Source of the DNA: a bacterium
Lineage (GTDB): Bacteria; Verrucomicrobiota; Verrucomicrobiia; Limisphaerales; UBA11358
Assembly: GCA_021817945.1 (NCBI GenBank)
Contig: JAKAFL010000014.1
Coordinates: forward strand, 1-64,000
Direction: 5' to 3'
Length of the DNA: 64,000 nt
The position numbers and the translations under genes were made by a program. The notes below the pieces were generated by a model, which ran no database searches, was not told where the DNA came from, and was given only the letters and a program-made list of their open reading frames with translations. Of this stretch, positions 18,541-27,237 are shown piece after piece (position 1 is the first letter of the stretch; each line of letters begins with the position of its first letter).

Positions 18541-21500
18541 TCAAGGCTTGCGCATCCTATAGAAAACCGCCGGTTGGGTCGGGTTCACGGGGATGTTTGT
18601 GGTAGTGATATTGGCTGTGCCGGGCACATCGGCCCAATTGGTGTTGATACCTACAGCCAAGGTGTTGGTCTGGCTCTGGAGAATCCAGCCTGCATTGGTA
18701 GGCCAGCTCAGGGTGAGCACCCCGCCGCTTACGCTGGTCAACAGGTGGGGAGGCAACAGGTTAATGCTGGGCAACCCGCCATTGGTCAAGGTAATGGATC
18801 CATCCACGGCTATGTTGTTCAGCCAATTATAATTGGTTGTTCCGGTAGGATCCGTCAACGGCAGGTTCACGGCGGAGAAGCCAGCCACGGGCTGGCTGAA
18901 TATCTGGAATTTGTCGCCATTTTCCAAGGCGGCACCGGAATTGGTGATATTCAACACGCCAGTGGGATCAATTTTGAATGTTTGGGCTGCCAGTTGGCCG
19001 GAATTTGGCAAAATGGTGCGATTCAGCTTCACATTGACCGCACCAGCCAACTCCATTCCCTGGCTGCTGGACAAGTTGCCGGTTGGCAATCCCACGTTCA
19101 AAGTCGCACCTGAATCCAGCAACAAATTGCTGGCTTCAATGGTGCCCAATCCTGCCAGAGTCCGTCCAGAATACACCTCAAACACCCCATTGGTGACAAG
19201 GTTGGTGCCGGTGGAATCAATGTAGCCCATGCTCAAGGCATTCAAAATCGCGTTGGTAGAGGCCAACGTGACGGAAGTTGAATTAGTGAGCGAGGAGGGC
19301 ACCACCAGCGTCAGCATGCCATTGCTAATGGTGGTGCTGCCCGTGTAAATAACGGTGTTGGTGTAAATATAGTTGGTCACGAGGTTCAAGTTGGCGTCCA
19401 AGCCAATGATTGCAAGCGAGCCTCCATTCAACGTCAGGGAACCGGTGCCGTCTTTCACGAGGGAGAGCGGCTCCGAGGCGCCGTTGCGAATAGTGCCGCT
19501 GAAGGTGGTGCTCAGGCCGGCGTCACCAATCAGGTAGGTGACATTATTATTACCTCCGGCAACATCTCCGCCCCCCAGCACGCCGGATCCCTCCAATGCG
19601 CCGAGGTAGATGCCCACACCCACCTGACCATTGCGGGTATTGATCAAGCCTTCATCATCGAAGATGGCGCTTTGTCCCCCATTTATGGACAATCCAGTGG
19701 AAGAGAAGCGGATCTGGCCATTGGTGGCAACCATGATTGTGCCAAGGAAATTACCAAATTGCTCAACTCCTCCAGTGCCCATGGAAATAGGTCCTGCGAA
19801 GATATTTGTCGAATCAGCGCTTCCATAGAGGTTGCCGCTAATGCCATTGGCAAGCTCGCCTGATGTGAAAGTGGCCGTCGCTCCTGCCACAGTCGTTATG
19901 TTTTCACCATAATAAGCCGCAGTGCTGGATTTGGAAGGTTCAGCCAAGGTGCTGCTGTTGCTAAGAATGATTCCGCCATTGCCTGCGGTGCCGGCGTTGT
20001 TGATTGCCAGGGTTGCGCCACTGGCCACAAAGGTTCCACCGCTGTAGGTATTGGCCGAATTGTAAGAGAGGGTTCCGCTGTTGATGGTCACCGCAATGCC
20101 GCCCCCACCAGAACCATCCACAATATTGCCGCTAAACGTGGAAGTTCCGGCAATATTCAGCAGGTTTGTGCTGGTCGAGGAATTATTAGCTATTGTACCA
20201 GCGGTTCCGTTCAAGTTGGTGATCATCAGGCCGGTAGCGGCATTCAAGGTTCCGCCATTCATGACCACCGGGCTGTTGCCTCCACCCAAGGCATACAAGT
20301 TGCCGGCTGTGAGTGTTCCCGCGCCAATGATTGTGGTTCCAGTGTAGGAATTGGACCCGGTCAAGGTCTCCATGCCGGCACCCTCCTTATTGATTGACAA
20401 GGTTCCTGCAGTGTTCTGGAGAGCACCAGAGAAGGATCCGCTGTCACCATTCGCACCAACAATCAACGCACCGGATCCAGCGCTGGTGTTGTCAACAGTG
20501 CCCGAACCGTTCAATGCATTCACGGTATTGGTGAAGCCATTCATGTCCAGCGTCCCAGAACTTTGCAAAATCACATTGCCGGACCCTGAATCTAAAGGAC
20601 TCGGCAAAGCGCCGTTTACGCCCAGTTGAATCACACCATTGCTAACCACGGTGTTTCCGCCGTACTTGTTCACATTCTGAAGAACTAAGGTTCCTGTGCC
20701 AATCTTGATCAGGCCAGCGACACCAGCCACAGATCCAGAGCCTGAAAATGTGTAATTGTTAGCGGTGCTATCCACAACAACGCTGGTTGGCGCGATGGGT
20801 CCGATCAAATTGACAGTAGGATTCGTTGAGCCAACGGAATTGAAGGTCACATAGTCAGAGTTGCTGAACACCGAGTGAATTGCTCCATTAAGAAAGTTTG
20901 AATCGGTGCCAATGTCCCAATTTGCATTGGGATTCCCGCCCGTCCAAACCAGGTTTTTGGGAGTGTAATTGATCACCACCAGGTCAACCTCACTGCCATT
21001 CACAATAATATTGCCCACAGTTCCAGGCGCCAATCCAGCTCCTGTAACGGATGTCACAGAATAACCTCCGGCTGTGGTGATGGTTCCGGAAGCTTGAAGA
21101 ATCAATTGATAGGTCCCAGCACCCAATGGAGTGCCGCTCGTGTTATTGATGACAAAGGCATTGTTTCCCATGGACAGTGTGCCTTGCGAAACATAGAGCG
21201 CCGGATGGGTCAAATCTCCCGTGGGGGAGTTGGGTGAATAGGTGATGTTCACACCGGTGGAACCCGAGGCGAGATTGATGGTGCCACTGGGATCCGCCTT
21301 GATCGTCGCCGCCGTGCTCCCCACTGCGGTGCCCGCGCCGCTGCCGCCAATTGCTGCCACGCTGGGTGTAAAAACGCCCCCGCCCGTTGTCAAAGCGGTG
21401 ACATCCAAAGTGCTGCCAGCCGCAAGGTTCAAGGCGTTCCCCGTGCCAAGACCGCCGACTGCATTGGTTGAAAGGCTCAGGGTTCCAGAATCCACCGACC

Positions 21501-22632
21501 AGTTTCCAGTGTAATTATTGGGATAATCCAGCAACACCGTTCCAGGCCCGGCCACATGCAGGAAACTGCTTACAGAGCCGCCAGTCAGGTCGTTGGTGGC
21601 AATACCCACGGTCATGATGTCCGATGGATTCATCGTCTCCAAGGTGGGAGTAGTCCCGGCCAGTGTGCTCACACTCGCAGAATTCAGCGTTCCAGTGCCA
21701 TTCATCAACACCGCGCCGCTTTCATTGAGACTGAAGCCTTGGGCAAGCGTTGTCCCATCAATCTGCAAAACGCCATTGCTATTTACAAACACGGTTGACA
21801 TGGCGCCAAAGGCATTGGTTTGCTGCACCTCCAACACACCTCCGTTGATGTTGGCGGTTGAATAATTGCCTTTGAAAAAGTCAGAGTTTCCAGCGAGGAT
21901 CCAGCGTCCGGCACCATTTTTGGTGACGCCCTGAATAGCCGTTGTCGAAGTGGTGGTACCCCGGGAGAGTGCGCCTATGGTATTGGTTCCGGGATTGCTT
22001 CCGCTTAATACAAAGACCGTGCTGCGAGTGTTCGCACTGTCATTGGTCACGCTGTTCACATAGAGAACGGCATTGGGGTTGGTGGAATTATTGACAAAAT
22101 TAAAAATTCCCCATGTCTGAGATGGCAATCGGATAAATACCGGCACAAGAAATGTCTCGCTGTTGGTCACTGGCGCGTTCATTGTGATGCTGCCATTATG
22201 GGACACGTTGAGAATACCCGTTTCAATGGTTGAAACGGAATCAGGAACCGGGGCGCTGGGCGAGTAAAATACGTATGCGCCGCAGTTGGCGGTGTCAAAA
22301 ATAATGCTGCCCAATTGCCGGCTACGATCGCCCACAATGGTGGCGTCATCTGGAATAATGGGGGTTCCGGCGCCTCCGATCCCATTGTAAATGGGCGAAT
22401 TAAAGGTGGCGACATCATTGTTCACGTTGTTGCCGGACAGGTTAATCACACCTGGCACTGCGCCGGTGACCCAATTGTTGGTGACCGGCCAGCTTCCGCT
22501 AACAGGCGCGTTGCTCCATGTATCGCTGGCGGCATAACTCGCCGAAACTGCAAGCGCTCCAGCCAGACTCAACAAATGGCGAATCCGGTTTTGGATTTTA
22601 TTAGACTTTATTTTTCGATTTGGGGTTCTCAT
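18541..22632 (-). CDS. Large secreted autotransporter-associated beta-strand repeat protein
   Basis: A 1363-residue extracellular or surface protein. Signal peptide about 1-34 (MRTPNRKIKSNKIQNRIRHLLSLAGALAVS...). Nearly the whole length is repeated PATR-type (TIGR02601) units recognisable as G-G-L-x-K-x-G-x-G-T/x-L-x-L-x-G-x-N-x-Y-x-G-x-T variants, for example KNGAGRWILAGNSDFFKGNYS, KIGTGTLVLQNVNKYGGNT, KEGAGMETLTGSNSYTGTT and KDGTGSLTLNGG. These fold as a beta-helix. No C-terminal autotransporter barrel is present; it ends instead in a module (ILQSQTNT...W...FYRM) shared with the pectinesterase, PL4 and S53 proteins. It is monocistronic, with its own terminator, and its upstream region carries the CATCGCCA dyad. 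A role as adhesin or polysaccharide-binding surface protein is inference. Its composition is very rich in Gly, Asn, Ser and Thr. Confidence 0.85.
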   Translation of the reverse strand: MRTPNRKIKSNKIQNRIRHLLSLAGALAVSASYAASDTWSNAPVSGSWPVTNNWVTGAVPGVINLSGNNVNNDVATFNSPIYNGIGGAGTPIIPDDATIVGDRSRQLGSIIFDTANCGAYVFYSPSAPVPDSVSTIETGILNVSHNGSITMNAPVTNSETFLVPVFIRLPSQTWGIFNFVNNSTNPNAVLYVNSVTNDSANTRSTVFVLSGSNPGTNTIGALSRGTTTSTTAIQGVTKNGAGRWILAGNSDFFKGNYSTANINGGVLEVQQTNAFGAMSTVFVNSNGVLQIDGTTLAQGFSLNESGAVLMNGTGTLNSASVSTLAGTTPTLETMNPSDIMTVGIATNDLTGGSVSSFLHVAGPGTVLLDYPNNYTGNWSVDSGTLSLSTNAVGGLGTGNALNLAAGSTLDVTALTTGGGVFTPSVAAIGGSGAGTAVGSTAATIKADPSGTINLASGSTGVNITYSPNSPTGDLTHPALYVSQGTLSMGNNAFVINNTSGTPLGAGTYQLILQASGTITTAGGYSVTSVTGAGLAPGTVGNIIVNGSEVDLVVINYTPKNLVWTGGNPNANWDIGTDSNFLNGAIHSVFSNSDYVTFNSVGSTNPTVNLIGPIAPTSVVVDSTANNYTFSGSGSVAGVAGLIKIGTGTLVLQNVNKYGGNTVVSNGVIQLGVNGALPSPLDSGSGNVILQSSGTLDMNGFTNTVNALNGSGTVDNTSAGSGALIVGANGDSGSFSGALQNTAGTLSINKEGAGMETLTGSNSYTGTTIIGAGTLTAGNLYALGGGNSPVVMNGGTLNAATGLMITNLNGTAGTIANNSSTSTNLLNIAGTSTFSGNIVDGSGGGGIAVTINSGTLSYNSANTYSGGTFVASGATLAINNAGTAGNGGIILSNSSTLAEPSKSSTAAYYGENITTVAGATATFTSGELANGISGNLYGSADSTNIFAGPISMGTGGVEQFGNFLGTIMVATNGQIRFSSTGLSINGGQSAIFDDEGLINTRNGQVGVGIYLGALEGSGVLGGGDVAGGNNNVTYLIGDAGLSTTFSGTIRNGASEPLSLVKDGTGSLTLNGGSLAIIGLDANLNLVTNYIYTNTVIYTGSTTISNGMLTLVVPSSLTNSTSVTLASTNAILNALSMGYIDSTGTNLVTNGVFEVYSGRTLAGLGTIEASNLLLDSGATLNVGLPTGNLSSSQGMELAGAVNVKLNRTILPNSGQLAAQTFKIDPTGVLNITNSGAALENGDKFQIFSQPVAGFSAVNLPLTDPTGTTNYNWLNNIAVDGSITLTNGGLPSINLLPPHLLTSVSGGVLTLSWPTNAGWILQSQTNTLAVGINTNWADVPGTANITTTNIPVNPTQPAVFYRMRKP

Positions 22633-22819
22633 GGTTTATTCAGGTGAAGGATTTGTTTGCAACCGAGCGAATGAAATGGTGTGAATTTGCAATTTAATGT
22701 GTGTGCGACTTGTGGATTGCAGAATAAATACAAACAGGCGATTTCAAAAAATCAGCAAGTCCGCGATTTAAAAACGTGCCGGGCATGTTCATCAATATAC
22801 ACCTACTGATGATTCTCAC

Positions 22820-22839
22820 CATCGCCAATTCTGTGGATG
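22820..22839. promoter_or_regulatory. CATCGCCA-N4-TGG(T/C)GATG dyad, site 2
   Basis: CATCGCCA-ATTC-TGTGGATG: the left arm is identical to the other two sites and the right arm differs at two of eight positions. Centred about 197 bases upstream of the beta-strand-repeat gene start. The 424-base gap 22633-23056 otherwise holds the AACATGTTAT element and no gene I can support. Confidence 0.55.
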
Positions 22840-22950
22840 CGCCATTCGGGCGGGCTATCGGTCGTTATCAGAATAAACCGGGTTGATTCAGGCCAAAAAA
22901 GGTTGCCCAATTAAAAGAATCCCCAAAAGCTGGATTCAGCGATTTAAAAT

Positions 22951-22985
22951 CACATCCAACTTTGAATAAACATGTTATCTATTTT
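22951..22985 (-). promoter_or_regulatory. Upstream element with AACATGTTAT, copy 2
   Basis: CACATCCAACTTTGAATAAACATGTTAT continuing to TATTTTGAAAA, given in part: AACATGTTAT is at 22969-22978. Matches the copy at 18241-18277 in order and spacing of blocks. It lies between the response-regulator stop and the beta-strand-repeat gene. Confidence 0.45.
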
Positions 22986-23056
22986 GAAAACCCCTGAGCC
23001 AGAGCCGATAGCCCCTGCCGAATATCCAGACCACCTGCGGTTCAAATTGAGGAAGT

Positions 23057-23698
23057 TTAGCTGTTGGGCATTGCCTGCTTGAGGTGTTTGGCCACAGCTT
23101 CCGTTCTAGAACGGACATGCAATTTCTCGTAAATGTGGCGAATGTGAGTGTGAACCGTGGCGTAGCTCACTTTCATTTGCTCGGCTATCTCCTTGTACAA
23201 AAAGCCTTTGGCGAGCAAATCAAGAACCTGGGCCTCGCGCGGAGACAAGGGGTCCGCCCCTGCCGCCGAGGGTGCGGTTTTTTGAAAGGATTGAACGATT
23301 TTACGGGCAATGTGGCTGCTCATGGGCGACCCACCCCCATGAACGTCCCGGATGGCAGTGAGAAGCTCTGCCGGCGGAGTCTGCTTCAGCATGTATCCGG
23401 TGGCGCCCGCAGCCAGGGCGTTAAAAATATGATCCGTATTCTGGTAAACGGTGAGCATGATGATCTGAATCCCTGCCATCTGAGGCTTTAAACGCCGCAC
23501 ACACTCCACTCCGTTGATTCCTGGCAGGTTAATGTCCATCAGCAACACCTCCGGCTGGATTTTTGGAATTCCTTGCAAAGCCTCCTCACCGCTCCCGTGC
23601 TGGCTCACACAAACGAACCCGGGCGTGCCATCAATCAATTTTGCCAAACTCGCGCGCACCTGCGCATCGTCTTCCACTATGGATACTTTTATGCTCAT
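23057..23698 (-). CDS. NarL/LuxR-type response regulator
   Basis: A 213-residue two-component regulator. The receiver domain covers about 1-120, with the acidic pair ED-D at 9-11, phospho-acceptor D55 (VLLMDINLPG), the T of MLTVY and the K of MLKQTPPAEL. The LuxR-type helix-turn-helix covers about 145-210 (LSPREAQVLDLLAKGFLYKEIAEQMKVSYATVHTHIRHIYEKLHVRSRTEAV in overlapping parts). The start at 23698 begins MSIKVSIVEDD; upstream in-frame residues to 23737 do not fit the family. It follows the propeller kinase after 102 bases on the same strand, so it is the probable partner. A perfect CATCGCCA dyad lies 137 bases upstream, inside the end of the kinase gene. It should bind DNA as a dimer, making the recurrent dyads candidate targets (inference). 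Confidence 0.93.
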   Translation of the reverse strand: MSIKVSIVEDDAQVRASLAKLIDGTPGFVCVSQHGSGEEALQGIPKIQPEVLLMDINLPGINGVECVRRLKPQMAGIQIIMLTVYQNTDHIFNALAAGATGYMLKQTPPAELLTAIRDVHGGGSPMSSHIARKIVQSFQKTAPSAAGADPLSPREAQVLDLLAKGFLYKEIAEQMKVSYATVHTHIRHIYEKLHVRSRTEAVAKHLKQAMPNS

Positions 23699-23800
23699 AA
23701 TTTTTATCTTGGACGATTGCTGGTTGAATCCCGGCATTTCAAACCCGGCTGCATGGCCAAATCAATTGGGGTGCAGACAGGCATAGGGGCCCGATTCAAT

Positions 23801-26800
23801 CTACCGATGCAAACCCTTTTGCTGCATCGCCAATTTTGGCGATGATTTGGAATGGATATAAACCGTCAAGGATACGGAAGTGCCGCTCCCAGGCAGGCTC
23901 TGAATGGAGCAATGCCCGCCTACTTCCGCCAGTCGCTTGCCAAGGTTGCCCAAGCCAGACCCGGAATTCAACCGGTCTTCCTCCCCGCTTCCCACGGCTT
24001 GTATTCCCCGTCCGTTGTCCTCCACGACCAGGGTGATGGACTCGCCTGCCGTTCGGAGCCGCAGCCATACTTCAGTGGCTTGGGCATGCTTCACAATATT
24101 GTTCAACGCCTCTTTCAATGCCAGAAACAAGTTGTACCTCAACTCGGCATCCACACGCATGTCCGCCATTTCAACGGGTAAATCCATGCGGCACCGCACA
24201 TCTGCCAGGCGGAGGTAATCCTCCGCATAGGCGGAAACATAGTCCATTAACCCCGCCAGGGTGTCGTGCTGGGGGTCCACTGCCCAGACAATTTCATCCA
24301 TTGCCTTGGTCAGGTGCCGGGCGGATTCCGTGATTCGTCCCAGATTGGCATCGGTTTGCGCAGGATCCCTGCGGGCCAGTTCGGTCAGAAGAGTGATCTG
24401 GGTCAATCCAGCCCCGATGTCATCATGGATATCCTTGGCAATTCGCGCCCGGTCCAGTTCCACGGCTCGCTGTTTTTCAAGGAAAGCCAGTTTTCTGCGG
24501 TATTTGCGGGTGGCCGCGCGGCGGGCCGCAACCACCACGGCTCCAATCCCAAGCGCTGCCAGCAAAAACCTGAACCACCAGGTCTGATAGAAAAATGGAA
24601 GCACACGAAACTTTAATGTCGCGCCCGTCGTGTTCCAAACCCCCTCCCGGTTGCAGGCTATCACCCGGAAACAATAAGCCTGGGGAGGCAGGTTGCGCAA
24701 TTGCACCATTCGCCTCGTCCCGATATCCACCCAATCGGAATCCAAACCGTCCACGCGATATCGAAACCGAGCCAGGGTGCCGGCGTCAAACGTGACTGCG
24801 GTGAAAAGAAAATCCAGTTGCTTGCTGCCGTGCTCCACGATCAATTCACCATTGCCCAGGTTTTCAGGCTGGTCATCCACACGCACCTCCTCAATATGAA
24901 CCGGTGGTGCAGGCTGATTGTGGGGCAAGCCGTTTGGATTCAGGGAAACCACCCCCCTGGCGGTCGTAAACCAAAGCATGCCATCACTCGCACGCCAGCA
25001 TGCCGGCTGGTATCCATCCGAGCACTCCAATGAGGGCAAACCGTCATGCCGGCCGTAAATCACGTAGTCCAGCTTTTTGAATTGACCGTCGGCCACCGCG
25101 TTAAGTTGCGCCTTGGTAATGGAAAAAATCCCCTGGTGGGTTCCCAGCCACAGACGCCCCCTGCCATCATCCAAAACCTGGCAAATGAAATCCGCAGGCA
25201 ACCCTTGCTTCAATCCAATTCGCTTGAAGACACCATCCCTGAATCGCAACAAACCTCCACGGAAAGTCCCAATCCAAAGTGTCCCCTCGGCATCCACGGT
25301 CATGGAATAAATGGGCTGGTCTGAAAGATCGTCCTGCGCCCGGTAAGGGGTCAATTTCCCGGGCTGGCAAAGAAATAAAGTGCCGTCATCTGCCCCCGCC
25401 CAAATCTTCCCATCCGGCGCTTCCACCAGCGCCCGGATCGCAGGCAAAGGGATTCCCTGGTCGTTGGTGCTTAAAAACTGCCGCACCTGCCCCATGCCCA
25501 GGGTCACGCCGGCTTTGGTCCCCATCCATAAACGACCCTGGGAATCTTCCAGCAATGATTTAATGCCATGCACTTCCAAGGGCGCATGTTCCTCAACTCC
25601 GTTGGAGAATTCATACAAATCCTCCCCCTCCCCGGCGCTGATCCATGCCCCACCGCTGGCTTTGGGATAGATTGAAAACACAAAATTGGCAGAGGCATTG
25701 TCACCCACGGGATAGGTGGTCAATGTTCCATGCTGCCAGCAGCACAACCCGCCACCGGCGGTGCCAACCCAAACAGCTCCTTTGTTTTCGCAAACCGACA
25801 GGGCAGTCCGCACCGGCAGGCCTTGCGGCGTGCCTATCACATGAAATTGACGAGGCCGCAGTTGAACAAGGCCGCCATGATCCACCCCGGCCCAGATGCT
25901 TCCATCGCTGCTTTGGTACCAGGCACCCACACGGTCGCCAGGCAAACCATTCCTCATGGTCAACCGCTCAAATTGGTTTTTGGGGGTGATGTGGAACAGG
26001 CCGTTCCCATAATGATTCAGCCAAAGTCCACCATCGCGGTCCTCATGGACCCCCGTTGACCGCCCTGAAGCCGGCCCCAGCAGGCCATTCCACCGGGGCA
26101 CATCACCCAACCATTTGCGCCCCAGCATTTCTTTTAACCGCGGACCATCCCACACCCAAATCGCACCGGAACGGACCGGAAATAAATCCTGCGGCTCAAT
26201 GATGTTATTGCCATTGGTGGGGGTTTCATCACAAAAACGAACCCCATCCCACACGGCAATCTCCCCCTGCGCGCCGACCCATACCTGGCCGTGGGTATCG
26301 CTCACCAATGTGTAAATTTTGCGCCCAGCCAGCCCACCGTTATCGGCCAAACTGGAAAACTTACCGCCGGAATACCGCAAAATATGGCCATCCCGGCCTA
26401 AAAACCATAACTGATGATCCCCCGCTGTGCATTGATAAATTGGACGTGCTCCCTGCGGCGGAGCGCTGATTTGCCAATGGGCATCCTTCTGGTTGGGATT
26501 AATTTCCAACACCTCACCAAATTGAGTGACAAACGTCACGTGATCGGGACTGGAATCCACCAGCGAGGTGTGCAGGTTGAAAGTAGGTTGATCCGGCCAT
26601 TCCTTGCGAAAAACGCCATGGCGGTAGGAGGTCAGCCCGCCTCGAAAGGTGTTGATCCAGAGCGTTCCATTGGTGTCCAGATATAGCCCCTGCACGCGTG
26701 TCTGGGTTAGTTCAGGCGTGTTGGCGGAATCGAAGGTCACAAAATTGGCACCATCAAATCGCGCCAACCCGTCATAAGTTCCCACCCACAAATATCCATC

Positions 26801-27028
26801 CGGCGTCTGGGCAATATCCGTCACCGTGCTACCGGGCAGGTTGTTTTCTGTATCCCAAATGTTGATGAGGTAGTTGTAGGGGGAAGAAGGCCAGGATTCG
26901 GTTTGACCCAAACTCCTGAACCCCAAAGCCAAAAAAAAGCATAGAGCCGGCAAATATCGCAGCAAAACTCCCGGAATATTTTTTTCTCTCCCGGAATGCA
27001 ATCCGCGCTGACTCTCTGTTTGGTCCAT
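23801..27028 (-). CDS. Periplasmic-propeller sensor histidine kinase
   Basis: About 1075 residues. N-terminal hydrophobic segment (LPALCFFLALGF), then a large periplasmic sensor of two-component propeller (Reg_prop) repeats, about residues 50-700, recognisable as DGYLWVGTYDGLARFDG, GGLWLNHYGNGLFHI, GSIWAGVDHGGLVQL, GAVWVGTAGGGLCCW and GTLWIGTFRGGLLRF; a Y_Y_Y domain (FRYRVDGLDSDWVDIG), about 710-790; one transmembrane helix (FLLAALGIGAVVVAARRA); HisKA_3 with H868 in AKDIHDDIGAGLTQITLL; and HATPase with EALNNIVKHA and VVEDNGRGI. This architecture is known from polysaccharide-sensing systems of Bacteroidetes and Verrucomicrobiota. ATG 27028 is preferred over GTG 27052. It lies divergent from the PL4 lyase and upstream of its regulator, so rhamnogalacturonan or pectin fragments are the likely signal (inference). 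Confidence 0.93.
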   Translation of the reverse strand: MDQTESQRGLHSGREKNIPGVLLRYLPALCFFLALGFRSLGQTESWPSSPYNYLINIWDTENNLPGSTVTDIAQTPDGYLWVGTYDGLARFDGANFVTFDSANTPELTQTRVQGLYLDTNGTLWINTFRGGLTSYRHGVFRKEWPDQPTFNLHTSLVDSSPDHVTFVTQFGEVLEINPNQKDAHWQISAPPQGARPIYQCTAGDHQLWFLGRDGHILRYSGGKFSSLADNGGLAGRKIYTLVSDTHGQVWVGAQGEIAVWDGVRFCDETPTNGNNIIEPQDLFPVRSGAIWVWDGPRLKEMLGRKWLGDVPRWNGLLGPASGRSTGVHEDRDGGLWLNHYGNGLFHITPKNQFERLTMRNGLPGDRVGAWYQSSDGSIWAGVDHGGLVQLRPRQFHVIGTPQGLPVRTALSVCENKGAVWVGTAGGGLCCWQHGTLTTYPVGDNASANFVFSIYPKASGGAWISAGEGEDLYEFSNGVEEHAPLEVHGIKSLLEDSQGRLWMGTKAGVTLGMGQVRQFLSTNDQGIPLPAIRALVEAPDGKIWAGADDGTLFLCQPGKLTPYRAQDDLSDQPIYSMTVDAEGTLWIGTFRGGLLRFRDGVFKRIGLKQGLPADFICQVLDDGRGRLWLGTHQGIFSITKAQLNAVADGQFKKLDYVIYGRHDGLPSLECSDGYQPACWRASDGMLWFTTARGVVSLNPNGLPHNQPAPPVHIEEVRVDDQPENLGNGELIVEHGSKQLDFLFTAVTFDAGTLARFRYRVDGLDSDWVDIGTRRMVQLRNLPPQAYCFRVIACNREGVWNTTGATLKFRVLPFFYQTWWFRFLLAALGIGAVVVAARRAATRKYRRKLAFLEKQRAVELDRARIAKDIHDDIGAGLTQITLLTELARRDPAQTDANLGRITESARHLTKAMDEIVWAVDPQHDTLAGLMDYVSAYAEDYLRLADVRCRMDLPVEMADMRVDAELRYNLFLALKEALNNIVKHAQATEVWLRLRTAGESITLVVEDNGRGIQAVGSGEEDRLNSGSGLGNLGKRLAEVGGHCSIQSLPGSGTSVSLTVYIHSKSSPKLAMQQKGLHR
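23825..23844. promoter_or_regulatory. CATCGCCA-N4-TGGCGATG dyad, site 3 (perfect)
   Basis: CATCGCCA-ATTT-TGGCGATG: both 8-base arms are perfect complements. It lies within the last codons of the kinase gene, centred about 137 bases upstream of the response-regulator ATG. The same sequence occurs at 18135 and 22820 outside coding DNA, so codon constraint does not explain it. Possible autoregulatory operator (inference). Confidence 0.6.
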
Positions 27029-27126
27029 AAAGGCTCTGGGAAAAGATGCCACAGGTTCTCCCGTTTTGGCGAGTCTCCATCTTGACGGTCAAGAGTCACC
27101 CGTTATCAAGCCACGAGCACTCCAAC

Positions 27127-27142
27127 CATCGCTTGTTGGATG
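27127..27142. promoter_or_regulatory. Degenerate CATCGC...TGGATG dyad, possible site 4
   Basis: CATCGC-TTGT-TGGATG in the 209-base divergent region between the kinase and the PL4 lyase, about 103 bases upstream of the lyase ATG. It keeps the outer CATC/GATG arms and the 4-base spacer but is four bases shorter than sites 1-3. It could be chance. Confidence 0.25.
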
Positions 27143-27237
27143 AAGCCAGGACCCGTTTGAAAGGGGTGGTTTTGTCAATATCAACAATACTGTGGATGGT
27201 AAAGCTCCCTGAAATGGGGGATATTAACGAATCCATC

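Noticed and set aside
18541-22632. Classification of the beta-strand-repeat protein as a true type V autotransporter
   Set aside because: No C-terminal beta-barrel is present; only the passenger-type repeats are.
27046-27237. N-terminal extension of the PL4 protein
   Set aside because: It would overlap the kinase start and places about 64 non-hydrophobic residues before an obvious signal peptide.
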